Source: Symsagittifera roscoffensis
Lineage: Eukaryota; Xenacoelomorpha; Acoela; Convolutidae
Assembly (NCBI RefSeq): GCF_963678635.1
Contig: NC_087063.1
Span: 82,631,574 to 82,695,573, forward strand
Length of the DNA stretch: 64,000 nucleotides
Reading direction: 5' to 3'
Position numbers and translations under genes: made by a program. The notes under the pieces are model-generated. The model ran no database searches, had not been told where the DNA came from, and was given only the letters and a program-made list of their open reading frames with translations. Each line of letters opens with the position of its first letter. The stretch's first letter is position 1. Positions 28,301-40,300 of the stretch are shown in pieces.

Positions 28301-31300
28301 ATTCTCCTTTTTTGATTAAAAATGATAGGAGAAGGCCTGGAACAGCAGATATGTGCGTTTCAAGCCCCTTTTTGAAACGTTACGGGAACTCGTTACCAGA
28401 CACAGAATTTGTTTATGCTGAATCCTTGGTTAGTCCGTACAATTTTTTTTAACTTGGTAACATAGGGGGATAGTTAACAAGATCCCAGAGTCATCCACGT
28501 CAAAATAAACGATGCAACAATAGACCTGTCAGAGCACAAGAATCTTATTTAGCTAACCCGTGCTTTTGGTTCTTTGATTGCAAATGATGATCTAAAGTTA
28601 GACGTCGCATTCGCAATGTCGTCTTGCAAAGTTTGCGCCAGATACCCGAAGTTCTCTGCAATCTCGTCGATGATAGAGCGAACACTATCTTCGAGGCCAA
28701 GCAGATCTAAGTATTGCGTAATCCTCGTTTTCCATAACTCGTGCGATGATGTAACATTTTCTCTTTGATCTGCAGCCGCCATCAGATAGTCTTTGATCAT
28801 ATTTCGCGAAGTTGCTGTTTCGGGACTCTGCTCCTTCAAATTTCCTAACAAGGCAAGAATTGTGTCTCCGAGGTTTTCCAGCTGCATGAAGGAACTTTCT
28901 AAGTTTGAGTTTAATGGGTCGCCTTTGGCCAAAAGCTGTTCACTGTCTTGTTTGGACATTTTGTCGTCAACGTCTTCTTTGCACGCATTTTCCAGCTTTT
29001 GTAAAGCAGATTGCACCTGAGAAAAGAAGAACTTAATAAGAAAACAAAATTAAAATGAGTTTACATTATAAAACCTAGCGCATATAACCTAATAGAACTT
29101 TTTCTATGCTCATGTGAAAACACATGAACAGGTGTTTAAAATGTAGCAATGCTCGAAGCTTTTCTCGGTTGGTGGAGTGAAACATATTTGAAAATGATTT
29201 AGTGGTTCTGTTAGACAAGTTGTTTACAGGGAAAAAAGTATAATTTCTGTTTGATAACATAATTAGAAAAAAAAACCACAATGAGTTTAGAGGCAGACTC
29301 ATTGCATTTACAAGTCGATATATCAAAACACACGAAACCGAGCTTCGCAACATTTACTATCCAAAAACCTGTAGCGGAAAAACTGGGTTAAAGACTTACT
29401 GTAAGGTAACTAACTGCGACATATTTAGTTTTTTTTTAATTGAAACTCATAATTTGGTCATTTTCTATCACGTATGATTCATAAAAGCTCGCTTGAAAAA
29501 CTGAAACCAGGCTAATGAAAACTTTGCGAAGAGAGAAGAAAATCTGAACTTTCTTTACGCTATAGTACTGGCATATATATATTTTTTCAAACTATTGCAA
29601 CCAGAAAAAAATCAAAAAATGACAAGATTTTCGAATGATGCATCGGATTTATAGTTCGGTATATCGAAAATTAACCCTGGATAAGCTTGGTAAGAAACTG
29701 TATAAAATCTAGCTCTTGGTTTAAAAAAGAACTTAATGACTAGATAAATGAAATCGGAAACGGTTTATCTCAGAAAAAAAATTAACAGAGGAAAGCAGCA
29801 GAGAAAACCAAAGCTGCCAATAAAACTGCAAAAAAATGCGAGAAAAAAACAGCGAAACAGGAACCACTTCTTAACGTTTCTCCAGATTATTTTTAGACAA
29901 ATGAGCTTGTAAGCCTAGTGATATAAGATCAGTCAAATTTTTCTATAAATACTCACAATGTCTATTTCAAAATTCAGCTGTTGGTTGAACAACATAATTA
30001 ATCCGACCATTTGAAAAATGCGGAAAAACTCTGTATTCGGGTGTGTTTTATTTTTTTTGTTTTCCACGCAAAATCAGGCCCCTCAAATAATCATCAAAAT
30101 GAGTAAAATTATATATCATATTAAAGCCCTCTCAACCATGATTCGAATGATACTTTTAAAAGTTCAAATAAATCGAGTCGAGAAAAACCGTTTGAAATTT
30201 TGATTTTTGGTCTAAGTTCCAGCTAATAAGGTCAGCGTGCTTACAATAGTCTACTTAAGCTTAATTTTAAACAGAAAAAACGACACTTATGTGAAACAAA
30301 TTCTCTTGTTAAGACCATGGTTGGAATAATTTGTGCTATTTGTAACCGGCTATCCTTGTTAAGTATATCCATTTTCTTGAAAAAATCCGATTCTAAAAAA
30401 CTTGGCGAGCTCAACCAACTGCAACGTGGTATACTCAAATACCTATTAGGTATCTACAAAAATGATTACAATATTAAGAAGAAGGATAGCCAGTTACTGT
30501 GCAAGTAGCACAGAATGTTCCGACCAGTCTTAAAAAAGTACAAAAAAGTTTTTTTCACAAGTTGGTGTCGTTTCTTTTCTGCATGTTGTGATAACAAAAC
30601 TTTCAGCGAAAAAATAGACTTTAGGCATAATTGAGATTAATTATAAAATAGGTCAATTGGAAAACATATTTTGAACAAAAATCAACAGAAAAACGAAAAA
30701 AAAATTCAAAAAATTAAAAAAAAAATTTCGAATTTTTTCTGCAATGTTTTTTGTTTTTGAATTTTGAAGTTTTTGATTCCCAAAATTGCGCTCAAAACTC
30801 CATAAACTACATTTATTTGAAAAAAACTAAGTTTTCACGGCTGAAATTAAGCTTAAAAAAGCAATTGTAAGCATATGCGTTCACCTTATTAGCTCGAACC
30901 GTGATAAAATCAAAAACTTCAAACCGGTTTTTCTCGACACTGTGAAAAAAACTCAAAATTTTTAAATGTCGTTCGAATCACGACTGAAAGGGCTTTAATA
31001 TGATAACCCAGTCAGATTATTATTTGTGGTTCCTGATTTTGCGTGGAAAACAAAAAGCAAAAAAAACTAAACACTCCCGAATACAAAATTCCACCCCATT
31101 TTCAATGGTCGGAACAATAAAAGTTATGATTGACTCATGGGATTTATAAATCGATACATCGAAGCTTGATTTGTTGATAGGCTTGATGAAAAACTGGTAT
31201 AAAATTTGGCTCTTATTCCTTTCTTGGTGAACTACTGTCTTAAAAATGAAAACATCGAAAAAGATTAATCTCAGAAAACGAATTTAACAGTGGCAAGCTG

Positions 31301-34300
31301 CAAACGGCAAAAAAGAGACACAAAAACGGCAAAAATCAAACAAATATATATTTAAAAAAAGCAAATCAAGATTTCATAGGCGCTAGACCATTTTATATTG
31401 TTTTCCAGATAGAGCGTCTTTAGAAAATTGAGCTTGCAAGCGTAGCGTTACAAGACCAGTCAATCTTACCAATGCAATTTACACATTTCTGTTCAAAATT
31501 CTCTAGTTGGTTAAACAATATATTTAGCTATATCCGTTTTTATTGAAGTTCATTTGTTGTGGCCAGATATTTTGAAAAATACGCATTTTTCAGTGAAAGT
31601 CAAATACTCAGTTTGGTGAAAGTCAAATACTCACCAAATTTATTTGCGAGTTAAGTTAGAAAAAAATATATTCGTAATAATACACTTCGCTTGGCTTGTG
31701 TAAAGAGTAACAACAAAAAAATGCTGAATTCTGAAACGAACTTAATCAGGAGTTATGCGAGTGTCCACTGCGTGTAAGGTAAAAAACAACAAATTTGATA
31801 GTGAAACTGACTGTCTTTTTCTGCTTGTGAAACTGGAGTGTAGTGTGTAGTAGCTTCTCTCTATTCTTAGCTCTGCCCAGTGTCTGGCTATAAGCATTCG
31901 ACAGATCAGAGGCCAGCTGGTCCACCTTCTCCCCCCTGTAGCCCTCTCTCTTCAGTTGTTCACACTGTGACGTCATCTTTTCGTACCACTCAAAGTACTT
32001 CTGAAGAGAGAAAATGGTATTAAACACAGAGGCGAAGCGGGTCTTCACGCAATTTGAGATGAAAATTTTAGCTATATCAAATAATAATTGATATCAGGTT
32101 CAAGACCAGCCATGATTAAACCAATCTCTTTTGTCTTTTGAAATCATGAAAATTATTTGACAAAGTCCAAGCGCAAGCGAAAAAATCAATTGTGAAAAAA
32201 AAATCGGATTTTTTTCTCAAAATTTTATCATTTTAGATAATTTTCATAAAATGCTCTATTCTTGGCTTTCTTTGGACTTGGAGTGAAATGAAAAAAGAAA
32301 ACAAAAACTTTTCTTAATTCGTAGAAAAACCGTTTTTTATTAACAGATAGTTTGGGCGAAATTTCTTGAAAGTCAATTACCCGAATACTGCAGGAATACA
32401 TCAAAATTACAGGAATTTATCAAAATTACTCAAAAATTGTAAAATTTGCTAAAATCAGTAAAAGTCTATGCCGTGGAAACCAAGCTCACAAAAGAGCAGA
32501 CAAACGATAGCCCAAAAACTAAAAACTTCGAAGCACAGATTCAATTGACCTGGATGCTTTTGATGAGAGCCTCATTTCGAGTGTGTAGAGATTGCGTCTC
32601 CTGCTCATTTTTCCCGATGTCATCCACAACTCCAGCGAACAGCCTCCCGCCCTCGTTTCTGCTCCAGTCGATAAACTGAAACAAAAGATCAATTTTATTT
32701 GAACGATAAAAAAACGGCAAACGCCAATTGAGGGTGAAAAACACGAATTCTTGGTCTGTCCTAGACATTTGATGAATGCAATTGGCTGAATTATCCTTTA
32801 TACTTTAAATACAAACAGCAAAACAGTCGCATGTTGAGCCATCGCCTTTTTAAAAATCATCAGTGTTCTAAAATGATTCACCAGAAAACAGATATCAGTG
32901 ATCTTCTCTACAAGTTTTTTTTTTAAATCTATAAAAAATCTAAAAGAGGTGCATGCTTTTTCATCTGACCTTCATGACATCCTGAATGAGTTGTTCGAGT
33001 AGTTCCCTCTTTTCGGACATCTTGGATCCAGGAGCTGCGTCTCGCTCAGACTCCGTGCCAACGTTCACAACACTTCCAGATTTCCCTGGGTCAGGGGCAG
33101 GTTTCTCTGGTCTGAAAGGAGCCAGTCGCGTGAGATATGACTCAACAGTTAGTCGCATGTCTCGCTGGTCTGTCGATTCGGGCTGGTAGGTGTGGAGGGA
33201 TTTGGGGTCGGGCAAGTTCACCAATCGCTTGACAAGCTCCTCTCCTGAAAGAACGGCAAATCAGTAAAAGAGTAAAAGATTGCATCTCTACAAGAACCTA
33301 TGAACACCCACCCAAAGACGTCCTCTTTCGGTACTATTTTAAAGCCTCCATTTGTTTCTGACCAACCCTAAATCTTTTCCAAAGGCGCATTTGGCGCAAT
33401 TATCAATTAAATTTGATGATGGCTGCACGCCCAAAAAACGCGACTTTTTGGTGAAAACCTTCCAAAAAAAGCCTAAAAAGTCTTTTTCGGGGGAGGGGGG
33501 TGTTCCTTCAAAAATTTGTCTGCTGTTTCTTCGAAAATTTTGTCTGAATAGTGATTTAGACAGCTCGGATAATCAGATTGGTTGACATAAAAAAAGATTG
33601 ACATAATTTTCAAATTTTAAAAAACCATCCCCTCGAGAAAATGCTAGACCCGCCCCTTTGATAAACGGTAGGTTTTCTAAAAACGACTCATTCGCTGCAA
33701 CTTCAACTCAAGATTTAAAAAAATTGGATTGCCTTAATTTCCTTGCAACACAGTCAACGTGATCCATGTTATCAGATTATTTTACTTTTCTTGAATTCAA
33801 TCTAAAAGGCAAACAAATATTTGGCTGATACAGTGTAATATTTATGAATCATGTGATGTTATTGTGGTTATGACAACAAAAACAAGTCAAATTAAAATTC
33901 AAAGCAAAATACATTTAAATTTTTACCAAAAATTATTGAGATCAAAGCAAAGCATTAATATAAAATAAATTTTACCTTAACATATTGAAAAGAAATCAAC
34001 TTTCAATTCTACATTATTATTACGGTGTCCTTCAATTTAACAACTTCCAATTTAACTATTTTTCTACTTCTCAATTATTTTTTGAGAACATTTTAATAAA
34101 TGTTTCCAGTTATGCCTCAAAATCAGACGAACATCAAGCGGACTCCTAAGAAACAACTTTATGCCAAGACCAGTTCGAACCCAGCTCTGTGGACGAGCAA
34201 GGGAGTCATCGAGTGGAACGAAATCTCTACTCCTAGGTCAATTAATAGCAAACCCAAACCGAGAGAGAAACAGAGGCAAGCGATAGATTACAACATTAAG

Positions 34301-37300
34301 TTCATGAACAACTCTCTAAGATGGTTCTTAGCCACTCTTAAGTGGTTAAGGTCTACGGTCGAAAGGTCAATGGTTCGAGGCCCACCATGATCCGTGCTCG
34401 TTATTTAAGCGTGAGGCAACATTACCCAGCCTAGAAAATATGCATGTGACTCTTAATTTATGTCTATGTTGGGTTGAAACAAGTAGAAAACAATCTTTAA
34501 AATTAATCCATGTCGGTCAGGGGCGGATCTAGGATTTTCTCGAGGGGGGCGGGATTTTCAAAAAATTTTCGAAAATTTAGACGACCTTTTTTTTTAGGTC
34601 GACCAAATTGATTTTCCGAGCTCTCCTAAAGCAGTATAAAAACGCTGTTTTGGCCAAATCTTTTGCGCCGCAGGCAAATTTTTGAAAAAACAGGTAAAAA
34701 AAGCCATTTTTGGGTCTTCTTGGAAAATTCTGACAAAAAATCGCGTTTTTTTTGGGCGCGCGCTCCCCCTCAAAGTTAGTATATATTGGCGCCAAAGGCG
34801 CCTTTAGAAAAATTTTAGGGTCTGTCGGCCAAAAATGGATTTCTTAAAAAGTACCAAAGGGGGACCCTATGGTTCGGCAGGGGTCGAATACCTGACGGGG
34901 GGCGTCCGCCCCCCCCCCTAAATCCGCCCCTGATGTCGGTTATAATAAACTGCACTGAGAGATCCTTCAGTGCTGTGAAATTCCAGTTTAAAGTTTACAG
35001 GATCAATTGGGCTCTTTTTCCTTTCCCCCTCGCCCACCTCACATGATCATCAATTTTATGGTGTAACGAGGGGTTTTACAAGTTAAGGTATGAAGATCAA
35101 ATATGTTTGCCATGGCCTTAGTAGTCCGTCATGTCAATTTTCATAACAATCGAACAATGTGAACAAAACTTTTATCGTAAAACTTTGCAGGTGGGGGAAA
35201 CGAAAAAACAGCCATCAATTGTTGAGCCAAAAATTGATTATTTTTTATAGGATTATTAGTACTTGTATTGAAAAAATTGTAATCTATGGCCAATAGGCAA
35301 AGGTCAGTTGACCTCACAGACGGGTCAAATGTGTACACGATGCAACAAAACAACCCGGAGACATCGAGTAAGAAAAAAGCACATCATCGAAGTAGTCACC
35401 AGCTGTACTCGCAGACAGAAAGTCCAAACTGGGGAAACCAAGGAGTGAAGGGGATCCAGGGTAGCGAGAAGCACTCGAAACACATCACTCCTGTCCGAAA
35501 AGGTGGGAACACATTATCACATTGTATTTCGTTATACACAAAAAAGGGTAATGTTCCTAAATTGACCAATATCATCTATCATTTGTACTTCTAAGATCAA
35601 GATATGCCCATTCATAAATCGATATTTTGTGTTATGAAACGATATAAATGGGCTCTAGGCGGGTCTCAAAAGGTGAATTTTTAGATCAAAATTGACGCTA
35701 AATTCACTGCATGTTATGTCCCTCTGTCTAATGAGTGCTTGAACAATGTCTAAATTTGAATTTTTAAAAAAGCATTCATAATTTGAACCACCAGATACAA
35801 TCATTTGTTATTAATCTGAATGATCTTTGAGAATTAATTATTAAACTGATCAAGAATATATGCTTTAATTGATGACCAGTTCAAGTTGTAAGCTGATTTG
35901 TTTAAGGCACTCCCAAAAGCCTCCAATTGAGTTATTCCAAGCACGACGAAACAATAATGAACCACGTTGCCACCAAGCGAAACTCAATCGAGAACCTGTC
36001 TCAGAGTAGCGTCGACCACAAATACGTCGGCTCAGTGCACCTCAAAAAAGAGAAAGATGAATCATCATCTCAAACTATGGTCCGAAACTTCGACGTATCA
36101 ATTTGGCGAAGCTGTGAAATAGTCGAAATGGTCGGAACTCCGTCTGCAAAGTATCTCAAAAACCAAACTCTGGCTGTGACCATCTCTTGTTGGAACTATC
36201 TGTTTTCAAACGCTGGGAAAGGATTCGGCAAGCCAGTGTCTTGGCGAATGCTGGAAAGAATTCTCACAGATAAAGACGTCTTGGATTTCACAGTTAATAA
36301 CTCGACTGTGAATGACATTTTGGTACAGTGGATCTTCACACTGAATGATAAATTCGGCACCAAGATTAATGCGTTTATGTTTTACAAACCGGTGGGGCGA
36401 AACAGTACAAATTTGACAGGGGGCGAGGCACTGACAATCTTGCAGAATGAGTTGAACCATAAAAACACCTTGTTTATATACCACGCACACGATGCTCTCC
36501 TGATTCCCGTGGGATACCAAGTCACCAATGGTAAGTTAAACGGACGTCGTTTCGCCCCCAAAATTATGGAACAAAACTATGGCTTAATATTTTTTGTCTC
36601 GAGATTTTCAATTTTTTAATGAATTTCGAAAAAAAACAGGTCATTGATACTATGGTCATATTGAGGCCCTCTCAGCCTTAAGTTTGATTTCGAAAAAAAA
36701 AAATTCAGCAAAACGTTAACTTTTTCTCCATTTTACTCATGAGACCTTCCAGGCGATTATGATAATGAGCTGACCAATTAAATTTAATCTTTGAAAAATG
36801 ATAGTTGAAAAATTCTTTACGTGAGAAAGAGTTTGAAATGATATCAGGATACGTCCTAACTTACCACAATTGAACAAAACTCAAACGTATCACATTCATA
36901 GTCCTAGCCCTGTTGAATTTAATTGACCTTTAGGTGCGCTTTTGGGTCGTAACGAGGAAGTGACTGTGGTGGTGATGTTTGACCCCTGTACAGGTCAACT
37001 GCTCTCCATTCCATGGGTGGACATTATCACTGACCTTGAGTGCCAACTGCCATACTATTACGACGTCAAGGTATAAAAAATACGCATGTTTCCTTTTACA
37101 GCCTCCAGTCGATTTACAGAAAAATATGGCGCCATCTTAATATGAAATTTGTACTAGATGGGTTGTATTTTGCTGGGGGGCTAAAAAGGGAAAGAGCCGA
37201 AAAGTCTTCATCTGAAGTGGTTCCGTATTATGTGTTGCTGTCGGAATAAAGTTGTCCGATAGCATTCAGTTTCATATAGCTCACGTTAGTTTGAACTTGA

Positions 37301-40300
37301 TTGTAGCAACCAAAACAAAACTCCTTGTACACGAGTGGCAATAAAGACCAGGGGTGTAGGTTCTCCAACTATGAGTTTTAAAAAAATCAGTGGTTTGAAG
37401 TCCACGACAACCAGTGCCAATCGCTTGCAAGTGAAGCGTCAACTCGCAAACCAATGTTTCAAATCTCAGATCTTAAGTACCAACAAATAACCATTACGGC
37501 TCTTTTTCAGAGCAAATCGCAAGGACTTCTGGTGAACTCGAAGGCCTCTTCTGGAAACAGCCACTGCATCATCGCATTCCAGGATGACACAGACAGTCAG
37601 TTCAGAGTGAAACTGGACCAGCAGAGCAACAAGAGCAAAGGAACTTCAAACAAGTACAAATGACCCATACAAACCAACACACGAATAAATATCCAAAAAG
37701 TGACAAAGCTCTCAATAGATGCATCTATTACACAGAAGTTGAATAATTGATAAAAAATAAATCAATTAGAAAATTATGCCTTTGTTTTTACGCAAATTTA
37801 GTGCAACTAGTGATAAATATTAAAAGAAAACAGTTCGGCGTTACTTCCTTCGTGTCATCTCAAGGTTTATTGAAAACTGGTAACCCGAAAAGTCATATTT
37901 AGCGATTCGCTGAGGACAATGATGTAATTCAGGTAAATATTCACTGCTTTTAGGCATAATAATTGCTGTTTAAACATCGAAAAACCTCGATAAAAGTATC
38001 AAAATTAGGTTGATTGATTTTATATAGAACCAGTTTTTGAAACAAGCTAGTAAGGCACCCAGTGAATTATCACAAAAAAATCCTTTCAGCCGTGATGCAA
38101 GTTTAAGAAAATTAATTCGTAAAAAGATCTGTTTCGAAAAAAAAACTCGTCCGAATTTTTTGCGCTTCAGACTCAAATGTAGTGAGCTATCTATTTCAAC
38201 GATGCTCGAATTTTTCTGTGAGAGCATAAAAATGATACATCGATATTTTTTTGATAGTTGTTCTATAATCTGTGGATTTATGATCCCACTTTGAAAAAAA
38301 AAGATTTTTTTTTATATAGAAAATGTTTCAAAAAAATCGAATTTTGTTTTAAATGTCTTTTTCGATTAATTGGTTGCGTGATTAACTTTGCAAACAAAAT
38401 ATCGGTAAAGAATATAACCGATTTTCGAAATCATTTTTCGTAAATAATAAAAAAAAAACTCTTTGAAAAAAAATGGCCCCATAAATCTACAGATAGAAGA
38501 ACGCTTATAAAAATAATGATGAATCGTTTATATGTTTCTGTGACAACGAAACATCATTTTAACTTGTTTATCTTACCTTTCTCGCAGCAATCAGCGACTG
38601 CGGCCTTGTTCAAATCCTGCACTCGGTTGTCATCGGGAGAAGAGACAGCCAGAATATTGTCTGCAGATTGGACGAATGATTCGAAGTCTATTCTGTTGTT
38701 GATCCACATTCTGTGGTTGTAGTTCACACTGCCTCCCAACTCAGAGGGAAGTTGGTTCTTGTCTGCAATCTTGTCCAGCTTCTTCGCAGACACAGTTTGC
38801 ACCTGGAAAAGGAGCCAAAAAGCCTTTCAGCACTAGTTTGGCCTTTTAATTGCAGATTTTTTGAGGGATCAAACAAGTAAACCTTATTTTCCATTATTAT
38901 CAAAAAAAACCAGATCACAAGAAGAATGGCATATAAGCAAGACATTGACACGCGAATAGCTGAGCTGAATTAGATTTTTCGGCGAACGATAATTAAAAAA
39001 AAACATTCAACTTTTAGAAGAGAAGTCCCTAACAAAGGACTGTTGAGTCAGTACCATTGTTGACTCGACTTCTCGTCTGGTTGGCATTGTCGTCTCTAAC
39101 ATTTAGTAATTTAGTCTTCACTTCTTTCAAAAACTTCGTCTCTACTAACTTTCATATCAGTACTTCGCATTGAAAAGTTTTCTCTGGGCTTTTCGCTCAT
39201 ATACAGCATTTGGTACGCAACATATTTCGGACATTGAAACGTCTCAACGCTACCCTGCCGGTTTGCCTCTTGATAGTGGGACCTAATATTCGGGTATTTG
39301 AGTTAACCGTTGTTTCTTATATTCAAATTAATATCCAAGCACATTAACAACCTTTGATAACTCTATAAATTGTTCGTTCCACTCAACGAACGGTCGGAGT
39401 ATTATCACAATGTTCTTAATCTAAATCATGGCTTTCCACTGCCCGTTTTTTTATTATGTAATCATTACAAGTTTTATTAAAAAAAACCTTCACAGTTTTT
39501 ATTTTGCTTCAGCTTTTTTCATTTAAGCAAATTATACTCACTTGCGATACAAAATTGAAGAACTATCACTACTTGCAGATGAACCAACAATCCAAAAATT
39601 TAAAAAAAAATGATAAAACTTGCTTATTTTTCAAAACTTAAAATTCCAGAAAAATTTCTTGTAATGAAAAATTGCACCTTTAGAAACTAAAACTAAATAC
39701 AAACATAGGGAAGCGAAGCTTATCTCTTCTTGCGAATCAACACATACATAGATAGCATGACAAACTTATCGACTGAAATAGAGATGAAAGCCGCATAATT
39801 TTTTTGGCAAAAGTATCAAACAAAAAACTGATCTACCAAAATTTTCCTGACATTTGTTTGTATCTTCATTTCTTCTCGAATTCTTTTCAACAAAAATGAC
39901 AAAAATTTTGAAAAAAAAGAATGTTCAGCAGCGAAACAAAACGTGCAAAGCGGTAACAAAGCCGACAATTCTTGGGCAGACATATGTTGCGCCGCAAAAA
40001 ACATGAACGGTATTTCGACATGAACTCTCAAACATGAACGGTATTTCGAAAGTAAACAGGCCAAATTGATATCTCTAGCTTGATATATTATTGAAGTAAG
40101 GTCAGCAAAGGGTTCAACTATTTTGTTAAACAAGATAACCCGAAAAAAGCTATGTTCCAATTTCATAACAGTTACTATTCGCGAGCGTAATAGTTACACC
40201 AGGTAGCGCAACCATGTTAACGGAGTTTGCCACTAAAGTTAATATACAATCTAAAACGCTAGAAACGTTTATTTTAAAAAAAAAATTGACAATTTTTCAT

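Noticed and set aside
30317-30508. 63-codon frame in the centre of the inverted-repeat element
   Set aside because: Too short and without transposase motifs.
36206-36520. Minus-strand frame opposite BIVM exon 3
   Set aside because: Shadow of a conserved coding exon, no independent support.
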